Positions 1 through 12,590 of a stretch of 64,000 nt of DNA are shown one piece after another; the first letter of the stretch is position 1; every line of letters starts with the position of its first letter. Below the pieces are notes generated by a model. It had not been told where the DNA came from. It was given only the letters and a program-made list of their open reading frames with translations, and ran no database searches. The DNA lies in contig NW_024040707.1 in NCBI RefSeq assembly GCF_014851395.1, forward strand, positions 6,794,187-6,858,186. Direction: 5' to 3'. Source of the DNA: Micropterus salmoides. Taxonomy: Eukaryota > Chordata > Actinopteri > Centrarchiformes > Centrarchidae. The position numbers were made by a program, and so were the translations under genes.

Positions 1-649
1 TAGAGAGAGGATTGGGGGAGTCCGTATAACAGGTGGTGCAGAGGGACGTAGCCTGCAACCAAATCATATATTCTGTTACAGATTGGCAAAATGGTTGTGC
101 GCTGCAGCATAACCAAGGAGGATGTATTATGCTTCTCAAGTTCTCAAAAAAGTAATGAAAACACGGGAGGGATTTTTCCTTATTTAGAAAGCACAACAAA
201 CATGCCTGCATTCCTTCCTCTCGTCCTCTCTCTTTTTCCTGTCGACATCCTCATGCCTCCTCAACTGCTTTCCATCCTCCCCTCATGTTTCTCCATACCT
301 CCCTCGCCATCTCTTCTCCTATCCCTTCATCTCCCCCCCTTGTCCTGACTTTGTCCTCCTCCTCAGCAGCACTAGGGTCTTGTTCAGCCTCCAGTGTGTG
401 CGCAGCGAGCCTGGGAAAAGATAGGACATAAACAACACAGCAAACAAACCACCTGCTTCCTGCTGAGGTCTCGTGTTGTTAAATGTGTGGACGGAAATAG
501 AACCGGGCAACCTAGCAGTAGAATTAGAATAGATAGAACGGATAGTGGGAGGAAAATCACACACCAGCTATCCACAGCACATGAACCTCTGCATTATAGA
601 TGTAGAAACCAAGCATGGTGACACCCGAAGACTTCAGGGAATGGGGAAA
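1..649. other. Non-coding stretch, nothing recognised
   Basis: No exon, RNA gene or clear repeat is recognised. The stretch at about 205-365 is pyrimidine-rich (repeated CTCCTC/TTCCTC runs), which keeps some frames open by composition alone. The short open frames have no family resemblance and no splice context. It probably lies upstream of pkig, or in a 5' intron of it. Confidence 0.5.
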
Positions 650-1900
650 TGACTAATAGTTGATTAATTGATTAAAAAACTTAATTGAAAACTGAATATC
701 TTTGGGAGTTGGTCAAGCAATATAAAGATGTCACATTGGGCTCCAGGAAATTGTGATGAGCATTTTTCACTATTTTATAACCAAACTACACGACTTATTG
801 ATGATTTGAGAAACAATAGGCAGATAAATAATTAAGTTGTAACCCTACAAGTAATTTTGAGACAATCAGGGGAGATGATTTAATAAAATAACAGAAAATA
901 TAAATGCATTCAAATTTTAATTGATTAAAAATGTAACTTAAGTTTGATATGAATCTTCATCGCAGAATGCTGTGTGATTGGATCAAACATCTGCAACTAA
1001 CAGTTACAACACACTGATTATGGATAAATCAAAAAAATAAGAGATTCACTTTTAAATGATTTAAAAATAAGCAGCAAATCTTCACATTTTAGAAGCTGCA
1101 ACCAGAGAATGTTTTGCATTTTTCGTAGACAACTATAATGATTCATTATTAAAACTGCTGCCAATTAATTTTGTTTCAATCGATTAATCTACTGATTCAG
1201 TTTAAGAGCATTACATTAGATACATGTATGTCTAAGTCATGTTTAGCTTTCAGCCTCTCAAATATATTTACTGGTTTTCATTGTGAACTGGGTGTCTTCA
1301 GTTTTGAACTTGCGGTTGGACAAAAGACATTTGGGTTTTAGGAAACTGATGGATTAATCTCCAGATAAATCAATAATAGTAAAAATTGTTAGTTGCGGCC
1401 ATAATGATAAGATTCCAGAGATGTTATGTATTATATAGAAAGAGACTCAGTTTACTGTGACAGAGAAAACCTTCAAATCTTCTCATTAAGGGAGCTGAAA
1501 GCAGAGAATGTTTGCCATTTGTACTCCATTAAATAACTAACTGAAAGATTAATCAATTAATATGCTCTTGATCAACTAATTGATTACTCACTTAATTATT
1601 TAAGGTCTGCAAGCAATCAATTGTTGTTATTTTTTAGCTCCAATAACAAAAACTGGAAGATTTATTTATGTGGCACTTTTCATAACAGAAGTAACAAAAT
1701 TAATTTGATTGATTTGATTTGAACTGATAATTAAAATAATCATTAGTTGCTGCCTATCATGGCAGCAACTAATGATTATTTTAATTATCAGTTAATCTAC
1801 AGATTTTCTAGAGTCATCGATTAATCCTTTGCTCTATAAAATACCAAACAAAGTGAAAATGCCATCACATCTTCACAACATTAAAATGGTGGTGTTTCAA
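650..1900. repeat. Nest of AT-rich dispersed family 1 fragments
   Basis: Several partial copies of one dispersed repeat lie side by side. Its recurring marks are an end reading like AATAATNNTTAGTTGCAGCCC, internal phrases such as GAAGCTGCAACCAGAGAATGTTT, and many TTAATCGATTAAT-like steps. Fragments can be seen at about 658-849 (ending TTGTAACCCTAC), 1086-1215, 1300-1400 (ending GTTAGTTGCGGCC), 1490-1620 and 1722-1850. The same marks recur elsewhere in this window, so it is a family. The structure, with related ends and no coding capacity, suggests a non-autonomous DNA element; that class assignment is inference. Confidence 0.6.
1722..1793. repeat. Perfect 33-bp inverted repeat (hairpin)
   Basis: Left arm 1722-1754 and right arm 1761-1793 are exact reverse complements, separated by a 6-base loop (1755-1760, TATCAT). 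The arms carry the end motif of dispersed family 1 (CATTAGTTGCTGCC), so two element ends sit head to head. The fold would be a long stable stem in single-stranded DNA or RNA. Confidence 0.9.
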
Positions 1901-1920
1901 GGTAAACTTAACCGATTAAC

Positions 1921-4229
1921 CAACCAAGAACAGACATAAAATATACCCAACTTTCAGAACAACACTTCTTAAGTGGTGCTTTTTTTTTGTGTGTGTCCTG
2001 TCATCTCTTTCAGTACTTTTCCAGACACACAGCAGAGTCACCCAGATCTAAAGTTTTCAACTCGGACGTAGCACCTTTAAAAAATAAATAAATAAAAAAA
2101 TTACAGCCACGTCACATCCTTAATCTACAATATCCCCCAGAGCTGTTCCACACTGTCATAAATCAGTTTATCTTTTCAAGTAAACAAGAGAAGAACTGTC
2201 CAGACATGTTTGTCTGAAGGAACATTCATTTCAGTGTTCCTTGTTTTTATCGCGAGAGATGGGAAATTTCATACACAAGGGCCATCTGTTTTTGTTTCGC
2301 TGATGTGAAAATCTGTTTCTCCCGACACATTTGTTTTTGTAACAACACTGCCTGTGAAGAGACTTGAGAATGATGAGAATCTAAAGGAACAGTTGTGGCA
2401 CAATTTGGAAATGGAGACGTGAGAACGTGTTTGTTTTTCGTGGGGAGGGGGTTGTAATCTCCTCATTTTGTCCAGTCCAGTTGGAGCACCTGCTCCTGAC
2501 TCAGCTGTGCATCATTTGTGGTTGATGAGACTCAGTCACACCCATCCTACCCCCCCCCCCCCCCCCCCTCCAACCACACACACGCACACACGAACCAGGG
2601 GATTCCCTATAGCTGGAGGCAGGGCGTGCTGCTACAGTAGACTCAGTCTCATATGTCTGGCTGTCTGGCCACTTGTCTCCCTGCTTTATTTGCAGTTTTG
2701 GGCCTCAGGGACACTCACACAGAGGACACTGTGTTATACATTCAACGCCTCTGGTAATGTAACCTTTGCTTACCTTCAAACACGGATATCTGATCCTGTA
2801 TGTGATCCTCTTACTTTGCTGTGTATTGTGTGAAGGCATAGCAGTATTATGATGCACTGGCCCTTTCTCCTGAAGGACTGGTATTGATTGACTGAGCTGT
2901 TGCGAAGTGAGCTGTGCTAACAAAAGGAAAGTCTGTAGTAGTATTTCTTGTCTTTCCAGTGTTGTCTTGTATTACGCCATCTTGCCATTTGTTTACGGGA
3001 GTCGACTTGCACTGGAGTTTTGGGTTCCTAGTTTGTGCTCAGTTAGTGTCACTGAGAGGTGAGATATGTCTTTTGTTTCTGGAAGTCATGAAGTGACTTG
3101 GCCTGTAAATGTGAGGTTGTAATTTGGGTGGATTCACTTGGTGATATTTATATTTTGATGTTTCGTCACTCTGAGGTGTCCAAGCAACCAGTGGTCATTT
3201 CAGGAAGTTACAACAATCGACCAAGAAGTAGTCCAGTGTAACATGATTCAGGGGCGAGTTAAGAAAGTTTTGAATGTGGGTGTGGTGGGCAGACTGACGG
3301 TTAATAAGGATTGCACAGTGGCACTATAAAACAGTTCACCTTTACTGCAATTATGACGAATAGCATCTGCTTTGCTTTTGTGCCCTTTTTTCTTCATGTA
3401 GAATATGCTGCATTATTTTCCAACATGAATCTATTTTGGATCAGGCAGCGTTTTTTTAAAACGGGAGCGTGTGTTGCACACTTGACACTGAATTGAAAGA
3501 TTACTTTTCATGGCAGAACTGTCAAGTGGTTCCCTTCATTTCTTCCTAGCCTTTCATCTTCCACTGCTTCATCTTCCTCTCATCTTCCTTCTGCTTTTCC
3601 CAAAGGTTTTATCCCTCTGTATTACCGCTATCGCTTTCTGTGTGTCTCCTCTAGGTCTCATCATTGAAGTAGGTGTGTGCACAACATGGTTATATGAGGC
3701 CTTAAAAGCCTGAAATCCCTTTCACTTTGATACTAACACCCAAGTGTTTGATGTCTAACAGCTTTCATCGATAACTGTATGTTCTTTTTTGTTTCTGGCA
3801 GTTAAAACAGCTATAGTTTACTTCAGTCTCTTACAAAATGATTAGCCTGCTGTTCAATATGTGGGAGTGATTTTGTTTTAGTCCAATCACTGTTTTGATT
3901 ATCAAATTAAGAGTTAAACAATACTGTTTCCTCAAACTAAAGAACCAACCAATGAGCACAGAACCTTGCTTTTCTTTTCACTGTGAGGGAAATCTAGCAA
4001 TAGTCAGTTACGTTTGTTATGTAGCTAAGACACTTCTCCACTCATCTAAGAGGCTTCACTGGTTCTTTTTATTGGTGGTATTGGAGACCTCAACATCTTG
4101 CAAACTCAACAACTGATGCTGACGGCCATCAAGAGGTCTATGGATAAGTGTTGAATTATTGTTTAACAGTACACTGATCATGGTAACCTGCAGAACAGAG
4201 TCAAGAAGACCTTCTGTCCATGGAAACCT
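1921..4229. other. Non-coding stretch with a 19-base C run
   Basis: No coding exon is recognised. Visible features are a run of 19 C at 2550-2568 followed by a short CA-rich segment to about 2592, and T-rich stretches. The open frame at 2468-2833 crosses the C run and reads as proline/threonine repeats followed by unrelated sequence, so it is not taken as a gene. Confidence 0.5.
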
Positions 4230-4400
4230 AACCACACAGGTTGCCTTTTTTTTTTTTTTAGACCAAACAACTAATCGATTAGTTGATAAAATAATCAAAA
4301 GATTTAGCAATTGATTTAACAATGAAAATAATTGTTAGTTGCATCCCTTAAATAGATTAATTGGTAATAGAAAATAATTGGTCATGGCAGCCAATCCTAA
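4230..4400 (+). repeat. Dispersed family 1 copy (fragment)
   Basis: A T run is followed by GACCAAACAACTAATCGATTAG, then ATAATTGTTAGTTGCATCCC at about 4330-4349. This is the same terminal phrase seen in the 650-1900 nest and at 29.3 kb. Confidence 0.6.
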
Positions 4401-5964
4401 TCTTTATATTTCATTATTACATTTTATCACTATCTTTTGTCTGTCCTCAGAAAGTAAACAGTTTTATAACAGATTACTTATGTGTACTGCAGGTAAGTAG
4501 AGCTGAAATGATAAGTTGATCTGCAGAAAAAGTTTTTTTTCAAGCAAATATGGCCAAACTTCTGCTTCCAGCCTCTTAGATGTAAGGTTTTGCTGTATTT
4601 CTCTGTTTGATGTCATTGTGATTGACTATCTTTGTCTTTTGAACTGTTCACCTTGGGCTTTGGAAACTCGCAGCCCTACTCAGCATGCCGGCAGTCAAAA
4701 TCAGAGTGTGGGTGCCATTTTATTAATGGTGGACAACTCTTTTTAGAGCAAGGCCACTCATATGTATGTTTTTCTCCACCACTGATCTCTCGTGAGAGAT
4801 GAATACTGGGAATTGATCTCTGTGTGTGAAGTGAGTAACCACAACTCTAGCTGCTTCTGTGTATGCCTGCTGAGATAATCTGACCAAGCTAGATTGATTT
4901 TCGATTTGGCTGTAGCTTTCTGAAGAAGCAGCCTTGCCCGAGCCTTTTGTTTTATTCATTAGTTCACTCAAGACTTTTCCACAGCTGCTGATGCTAATGG
5001 CCTTGGTCAGGCTTCTTATCTCCTGTTCCTCGGCTGATTCATTATACCTTCAGGCGTAGGATCTCAGTACGTTCAGTTAGGATGGCAATTATGCGAGAGT
5101 GGCAGTGATCATTCTGCGTATCTGCGCTCAGTGAAAAGGAGATAGATAATTGCATAGAGGATCCAGTGTTATCAGTGATAATTCTGCATGTCTGACAGAG
5201 AAGATGGTGACTTCTACTGTGACTTCGTAGTAAGCTTGAAACTTTAAAGTGTCAGCGAGAGAGAGGTGATGACAACCTCCTTTTTTTTTAGTGGAGCAGA
5301 TTTGTGTGTGCTCATCTCCCCAGCAGGGGACGTTTTCATTGTCTGTGTAAATGGCTGCTAAAGAGCAAAAGCTAGCTGTTTGACAAGTTGCAATATTCCC
5401 ATCACCAGGGGAAATTAGGCCCACAACCAGCCCCTGGGTCTCATAAAAAGAGGAAGGATATGGGGCAAATATATACACAAGCGTTGAATGGCCAGGGCTT
5501 TTATTTATTTATGAGAGGAAGACCAGAGAGCAACAACAATGCTAATTCCGACAAGGAAATACAGCTCCCTTGTGTTTGAAGTGGGCTCGTTGTCAACCAA
5601 GCAGCTGCTGACATCATGTGAACTAACGGTGCCCAGACCATATTTGACGAGAGGCAGCTAGCGGGAGGGCAAAGAGCTTAGTCGCACTAGTGCTATGGTG
5701 CTTTCACTGTGTAACACTTAGCACTGAAGAGTGAATGGATTTGGATGAATTTGTCTGAAGGAGTTTGGGTCTGCTTGTAGGCACTTGAAAGCAGATGAAG
5801 CAACTGTGATTACTTTGGTAAGACAGACAGTTTGTTGTTAACTTTATTTTTGCTTTGTCTTTTGATGCACAGTTCGACCACAAGAGCTGCAATAGCTGAG
5901 AGTTGTTGAGTGCAAGTTGATTGAAACGGCAATTTCTTTCATTTAAAAAACAAGAGGGGCTTCT
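4401..5964. other. Non-coding stretch, nothing recognised
   Basis: Open frames here are all under 120 codons, unrelated to families I know, and lack splice context. No repeat family stands out. Confidence 0.45.
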
Positions 5965-6600
5965 AATTTTATTAGAGATGAAACGATTAATTCAGTTAGA
6001 TTAGAATTTAATTTTAATAGTTGGCTAATTGCTCAAGTCATATTTCAAGCAGAAATGCTAAACATACTCTGGTTACAGCTTATCAAATGAGAGGATTTTA
6101 TGTTTTTCTCTGTCTTCATCATCATCATTCTAAATTAAATGTTTCGGACTGTTGGTTGGACGCAACAAGAAATTTGAAGACATCACCTGGCAAACTGTGA
6201 TGGCCATAGTTTTAAGGGCTTCTAATTCAACTATTATTATTTTCAATTATTATCAATTATTAAATTGATAATTTAATTATTATCAATAATATATTTCAGT
6301 TAACAATTATTGAATCTGCAGATTGCTGTTCAAAGCTCAAGATGAAGTCTAGAAGTCCCAAACAAAAGATATTACAAGCTAAGAGCTGGAAAAACTGCAT
6401 ATGTTTAGTATTTTTAGTAATGATTATTTGATTATCAAGGTAGTTGCCAATTAATTTATGGATTTTTTGAGTTATCGTTGCAGCTCTACGTTGTTTTTTT
6501 TTTTTTTTTTACATCTAAGCGACCAAATCATAAATTGAAAAAATAAACAGCAGCTTAATCGATAATAAAATTAAAATCATTAGTTGCTTACTTTTAGTTG
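5965..6600 (+). repeat. Dispersed family 1, longest copy in the 5' region
   Basis: The copy begins with AGAGATGAAACGATTAATTC and contains CTCAAGTCATATTTCAAGCAG and GGACTGTTGGTTGGACGCAAC. It reaches GAGTTATCGTTGCAGCTCTA at about 6470-6489 and ends near the A/T-rich tract at 6600. An AT-rich insertion at about 6230-6310 disrupts it. The internal phrases match the copy at 46.35-46.7 kb. Confidence 0.6.
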
Positions 6601-8479
6601 TTTGTCAACTCAATCCCATGAAACTTAAAGACTAAATTTAAAGACTGTTCAGAAAGTACTCAGGGTTGAAAAGGCCATTGGAAAAGTTGCCACGAGAGGC
6701 AGATGAAACTCATTCTTGTGGAGGCTTTTTGCCTTGTCAGAAAATGCAGCAGAATCCCTCTTGACGTGGTCGTGTAGATGGCCCTAATGGACTTCGAAAT
6801 TGGCAATAAACAGTCCCTCTGTGGGTTGTTGCAGATAATATTAGTTTATTATGCACAAATAAAGCTTAAAAGGCTCCAACGGGAAAGTAGTGAGCCTACC
6901 TCTCCAATGGGCCCTGTGTAAGTGGCTATCATCGCTCAAATCCCCCCAGCGATCTCGGAGGCTTTTGTTTCTAATATCTCTATGCCAAAACCTCTTCTGT
7001 TACATGCCACCTCGCCCACCATGGTCACTATTCATGTTCAAACCTGTCATGAAGGAAACTTCTCTCCCTACAGTATGTACTCCTGTTTGTGCAGTATTGT
7101 TTCGCCTCTGCTTTCATTCACAAAGATGATGTAGTGCTTTTTGTGTAGCTATGACAATGCAGCTCCATTTCTCAAAGAATAAAGGAATTACCAGAATTTG
7201 AATCGGGATGTGTTCCTGAAATACCTTTTACGTGGACAGATTCCCCACAGTGGAAACGATCCACACATACAGGAAGGACAAGGGGATAGAGAGTGAGGCT
7301 AAGCTGAGTTCAGCTCATGAGCTGAGCCGCAGCGATTTCCCTTTGAGGATTGAGTTGTTATTGTCTTGAGTGAAAATACACACCTGTGACATTTGTCTTG
7401 CGGTAGTGTTTACAGCTGCAGCGGCGTCGAGTTTCCCTCCGTATACACACCCTGGCCTTTCACATAAAGACACCCTTTTCATTTAACTAGGACAGTTACT
7501 TTAAGAGAGCTATAAGCCCCAATTTCTAAATGTGGTCATGAGATACTGTCGTGAGAAAGCTGTGAATGATGCATGGCTGGCATCATACATTTAATAGGTG
7601 TAAAAATAGTACACCTACAATATGCCTTTAAAGAAATATAAACATTTGGCATTACATTCTAGTTTTGGGCTGTTGGACAAACAAAGACACTTGAAAACAA
7701 CCCTTGGGTTCTGGGTAATGACAGACATTTTTCACTATTTTACTGTATAGATTAACCAACCATTAAAGGAATTTTATATATTTGATAAAATGATTCATGT
7801 AATTGTTCATTGCAACCCCGGAGGAAGTGCATTGATTATTCTTTTATCTTTAAGTTTCGTCACACAGCAGAAGGTCGTCAGTGCCTTTTACTAATATTCT
7901 GCTTCCAAGTCACTTTACATGTTCATTTGCATTATACAAATACACAGCAGGTGAATAATAATAACAACAAAACCTTCACTCTTCAGTCAGTCCCACAAAA
8001 ACAAGTTCATCATCACAGTGCACTTCAGGGATAAGGGGATTTTTTTAAAATACAGCACCATTAAACTGCATCTACCACAGCTGAGACCAGGCAGTCAAAC
8101 AGAGAAGAGCGTGAACTCGTGCCGAAGACCAGGAGGCAGAAAATCATCACCACTATCATCGTCATCCTTCCATGGAAACCTGTTAATGATCTCATGGTAG
8201 GATTAGATCCTCAAGCGCACGCAAGCCGACTAATTAAACAAACAAATGGCAATTAGATGGGGCTCCCATAAGCCACATAACAACTAGGCCAATGGGGTAG
8301 AAAAAGCCAAACATAATGCAGCACACAAACAAAATCATTGCTGCACCAGATACACAGCCAGTGCTGGTGTTTAATAGTCAAGATGGATTTTCTAATCAAA
8401 TCTTTCTGTGTAGAAAATGCATTGATTAGAAGTTAGGCTGTTTTTATATTGATTATTGTGAAATTTTCATATCCTATAT
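6601..8479. other. Non-coding stretch with a family 1 remnant
   Basis: No coding exon is recognised. A family 1 remnant is visible at about 7665-7819 (GGCTGTTGGACAAACAAAGAC to AATTGTTCATTGCAACCCC). Confidence 0.45.
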
Positions 8480-8675
8480 TCATAGGAGGGGATAGTTTGA
8501 CATTTTCAGTAAGCTGCTTATTTTCTGTTTTGCTGAGAGTTAGATGAGAGGGTCAGTGTCTGTGCAGTAAATATGAAGCTACAACCAACAGCCAGTTAGC
8601 TTAGTTTCGCACAAAGACTGAAAACGGGAGGAAACAGCTAGCCTGGCTCTGTCCAATGCTCTTTTTCTTTGTTAT
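8480..8675 (+). repeat. Dispersed family 3 copy (partial)
   Basis: Contains GAGAGTTAGATGAGAGGGTCAG, AAATATGAAGCTACAACCAAC and GGAAACAGCTAGCCTGGCTCT, the phrases that define the family also seen at 14.2-15.0, 32.5 and 48.1 kb in this window. Confidence 0.65.
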
Positions 8676-10584
8676 TATTTTATGGTGCAACTGATCAGTC
8701 ATTTGGTCGATAAAATGTCTGCATATATGTTGTTTTATCTAAAAAGTGAGCTAAAATTACGTTTGTTTTTTTTTGTTCTGTAGAAATCAGGCACATTTCT
8801 TTAACCATTTTAAAAAAGTGCAAACAAGATATATGTGTGTGGTTATGAATGGTGCGGTGACATCTATCTATCTATCAAACACAGTCCTGGACTGCAGTTG
8901 AATTTATCACAATCACAACATTTTTCAGAAAAATCGCAATCTGATATTTTCATTAAATTGTTCAGTACTGATTAGTGGTTAGTGAAAGCCTCAGCTGTCT
9001 GAACTTAATGTTGTGGAAAAGGTAGTACTGTAGGTGTAATTATGAACCTGTGAGACACTAGCCTCCCACGGCGATTTGGCTTACTAATGACTATACATCC
9101 CGGCTATCTAGATGACAATCTCATCAGAGGATCACACCACCATCTGCAGTCTGGAATACAGAGTGGCTCTTGTGTTTAGTAGAAGCACTCAGGGAAATGC
9201 CAGCAGCCCAGAACTCACTGACATTTCCTGAGGTTCCGCTCTTACAGGGGCTTAAAGATTTGCCCTTCACTGCAAATTTCACGTTTGCAGCGAAGGGCGG
9301 TGTGACTCGTGACCTCTCAGGGAATGACCCCGGGTGCTTCCTTTTTTGGCATGGAGCACGCATGCTGCACATAAGAGAAATAAAACAATTTCAACTTCTT
9401 TTTTGAATGATACTAAAAGAATGTGAGTGAAAGAGGTTGGGGAACAGACTGGCCCTGGGTCAGCGTGTCGTAGCTGTGTCTGCCAGCTTGTTTTTATTCC
9501 TCTCATTCTTTCTCTTGTTTCCCTTTTGAGACTCCCAACCCCCGCATGTTTCTTAAAGATACATAGATTCGCTGCTCAGCTGTTCGGTTGTAGCTGAAGT
9601 GTTGCATGCTTTATTAGTGGGTATGTCTGGAGCTGTAATGTAGTTAGTTGGGTTGCCCATAGACAGCAGTGAGGGCTAATCTATCTGTGCTAGCCTGTGG
9701 GGGATCTTCAGTAGGAGAGGAACAGCTGTGAGGACATTTACAGTCTGATACAGTGACTCTAGGTTTCCTTCTCCCTTTCTTTGCATCACAGGATTACTAC
9801 TGCTTTCTTATCTTTTCAATTCTCTTCCTTTCTTTTTTTCTTAAGCAGTCTTATTTTATGTTCTCTTCTCTCTGAGGAATTACCAGCTGTATAGTGTTTT
9901 AGAGTTTGGCAAGATCCATGACCTAGTTAAAAATGGACAGAGAACAGGAAACAGAAGAGGAATGAATAGCTAATAGGAGCTCTTACTTTTTAGCTTGGGC
10001 TCTTTCTGGCCCCACCTCTGCCTCTCCTTTGCATGGTTTCAAGCTCTTTCACTCTTGCTTTCCATATTGATCAGTGCTCTTTCCTTGCTGTGTAAGTACC
10101 TTTAGGACAGACAAATGGTCTCTTGTAGATGGGTATGGCTATGCAATAGAGATTTGAGCAGCTTTTTGTTTTTCCTGATGTAATTAGGACAGCCAATTAG
10201 CACAGATGTCGGTAGTGCCATTAATCGCTGTGCAGAAATAGGATGGCAATTATTAACACCTTCATTCTTCTTTTTTTATTAATTCTCTCTCAGCCATCAG
10301 CCTTTCAGGTTGTGGAAGTGATTTTGAATTGTCTCCTTTCTGCCCACTCTCTCACTCTGCATCCTCAGTTTCCTCTTAAATAGCTCAGCACTGTGCGGCT
10401 TTACTTTTTTTATTTCTCTAGCCACAGTATTCCTGTGTATCACGTTGATTCTCCTGAAGTAGAAATTCACAGGACACAGTGTAACATCCTCCCACGGGTC
10501 CTGCAGACCAAGACAGCAGGGTGATTTATTTGCTTCTTGCAACACCTCCGCAGCCGCCTGAATTCCCCCTCCTCCCTCTGGCAG
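8676..10584. other. Non-coding stretch upstream of the pkig coding exon
   Basis: No coding exon is recognised. It holds a short hairpin at 9262-9298 and, at its 3' end, the polypyrimidine tract and AG (10583-10584) of the splice acceptor before the first pkig coding exon. Non-coding 5' exons of pkig may lie here or beyond the left edge but cannot be pinpointed. Confidence 0.5.
9262..9298. repeat. Short inverted repeat, 15-bp arms
   Basis: Arm GCCCTTCACTGCAAA (9262-9276) pairs with 9284-9298 with one mismatch, around a 7-base loop. No flanking U tract or gene suggests a function. Confidence 0.75.
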
Positions 10585-10589
10585 GTGTA

Positions 10590-10616
10590 ATGAGAGCACT
10601 GGTCATGGACAGATGA
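10590..10616 (+). promoter_or_regulatory. Short upstream ORF overlapping the pkig start
   Basis: Within the predicted 5' UTR part of the exon, an ATG at 10590 opens an 8-codon frame (MRALVMDR) that stops at TGA 10614-10616. That stop overlaps the pkig ATG at 10613-10615. The layout would allow termination and reinitiation. It depends on the exon starting at 10585 and on this 5' end being used. Confidence 0.55.
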
Positions 10617-11961
10617 TGGACGTGGAGACGTCGTACTCAGACTTCATCAACTGTGATCGCACAGGCCGCAGGAACGCAGTACCCGACATCGCAGGGGAGG
10701 GGGAAGTAGCAGCCAGCACCAGTGAACTCACCAAAGACCTGGCAGAGATGGACCTGAAGGCTGCAGGTCAGTAAATCATCTGAATACGTGTGTGTGTGTA
10801 TGTATGTATGTATGTATGTATGTATGTATGGTGTATATACCATACACCAATGACATCTGCTAACCAGTGACACCATTTGAAAAAAACGAGGAAAACACGG
10901 CTCATACAGTAATTTGTGGTTTGCTAACAATGCTATGGAATTATTAAGAAAGAAAAGAGTCTGTAGAAGCTCCAGTAACTCGTTGGAAATATACAGCAGT
11001 GAGCAGATCACCAGTCATTTGACCAAACTACCCTGAGCTGACTGAGTTAGCAGAAGTACTGAGCTCTGCCACAGTAACAATCCACAGCATCTCATCTCTG
11101 CTACATGTCTGCCCTGTGTTACTGGATTTTCCTTCCAATATGTCTTTTGTGGTTGTTCAATTATTACAGATGGCAAACATTTTCCTGTTTGAGTGAAGTT
11201 CATCCTCCAGAAGATAGTCAAGAACTAGACAGCTTTGTCTGTGCAACAATTAATTTGTCTATCTTAACTCTGACTATAATTTAGCTCAAACTAATAGTCA
11301 AAGTGTGACTGGCCCCTGGACCTAAATGCACCAAAATAAATAAATACAAACAGGTGGTTTTGCCCCGCTTGCAGTGTCAGTGAGATTTGATTGTTGTGCT
11401 TTGTTGCCTCAGTGTTAAATGAGTCGTAACGGCGGCGCAATGACAATTTGTCCTTGCTTCCTCTAATCTCAGTGTCAAGTTGTTAAGAGGAACACGTCTG
11501 AAGATGACGCAAATGTTCCCAGTGTTGACCGTCTTACATCGTTATTCTTCCTTTTCTGTCAAAGACACATTTCCTATGACATAAGCAATTTGACTGCTGT
11601 ATATCAAACCACTCTAATGCTGGTCTGGTGGGAAGCCTCACGTTATCATGCATCATATCATGCTTGACACTGTGTTGCTACAGGAAGTTGTAGTTCATTC
11701 CTCAGGATTCTCATTTTTTTTCTGTGTGGAGCCTGAAAGCAGACGCATTGCCCTCTGTTAGACATGCCAAACTACTTTTGAGCTTGATAATATACACTAT
11801 GTTTGACAGATTTTTATTTATTTTTTGTCCTTTTTCTTAAAAAAATAAATAAAAAATGTTTCCCTTGTTTTCCTCCAGAAGGGGACCCAGGGGCCACCCC
11901 AGCCCCTGAGGCAGAGGGCTCTACCAGCCAAGATGCCCAGGGAAGTGGAGGCCCATCCTAA
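10613..11961 (+). CDS. pkig: cAMP-dependent protein kinase inhibitor gamma
   Basis: Two coding exons, 10613-10766 and 11879-11961 (phase 1 junction, GT/AG intron), give a 78-residue protein; human PKIG has 76. The N-terminal part carries the PKA pseudosubstrate block: an F-I segment, then RTGRRNAVPDI at residues 16-26, in which Ala replaces the phosphorylated Ser. A leucine-rich nuclear export signal follows at about residues 39-48 (LTKDLAEMDL). These proteins bind the free PKA catalytic subunit, block its active site and export it from the nucleus. The start is the first of two adjacent ATGs, as in human PKIG. The exon begins after a good acceptor (AG 10583-10584), so 28 bases of 5' UTR are visible. 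The C-terminal tail is poorly conserved and low in complexity (Gly/Pro/Ala/Ser). pkig converges on ada, as in mammals. Assignment is firm. Confidence 0.95.
10788..10830 (+). repeat. TG / GTAT microsatellite in the pkig intron
   Basis: A (TG)n run passes into about seven TATG units, some 20 bases after the pkig donor site. It is followed by a short palindrome, GTATGGTGTATATACCATAC. Confidence 0.9.
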
Positions 11962-12590
11962 ACTGAGCCAGAGACCGAAAGGAGGCAGAGCCGTGGATTG
12001 AAAAGTAGAGAAGGAAGCAAGTGAAAGTGGAGAGACATGGAGAAAGGGAGGAGAGAGTGTATATTGGTTGTCCTAACTAGACATGAGGACATGTTCGCTC
12101 ACTGCCAGCCTGTTTGGAGCTTCTGTGGCCCAAATGTACGCCTTTTCATTGGATCAGATTGTATCATGGGGAGCAGAACACAGTAGAAGTGATATCTGAG
12201 ATGCGCTTCATACTCGTAAACGTAAGTCATTTATATTCCTAACGAGACAAGAAAGCACAGAAACTTTGGATTTACGTCTGTGGAGATGGACTGAGCTGAA
12301 CAGAATTCATTTATAACATTCGAAACATTGTTCCAGCCTAATATGGGACTGTGTCATAGAGGGCGTATTCATAATCCTCTGTTGGTCATTTTCTTTCTGT
12401 GTATGCGTGTGTTTGTGACCCTCTTCTTCAATTTCATTGTCAAGTCTTTTCTTTCCTAGTAAACAAACATAGTCAAACATAATGCGTTATACTGTCGTGT
12501 TCAGACTTCATATTTATTGCTTAATGTTCAGTGATAACTTTGTGATAGCAATTTTCTTTGTGTAATAAAATACACATGAATTACTGTAAC
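11962..12590 (+). other. pkig 3' UTR with poly(A) signal
   Basis: Sequence after the stop runs to AATAAA at 12564-12569, the first well-placed poly(A) signal. The exact cleavage point is not visible. This predicts a 3' UTR of about 0.6 kb. Confidence 0.6.

Noticed and set aside
2468..2833. A 121-codon open frame with Pro/Thr-His repeats
   Set aside because: Driven by the C run and CA-rich DNA; no family resemblance and no splice context.
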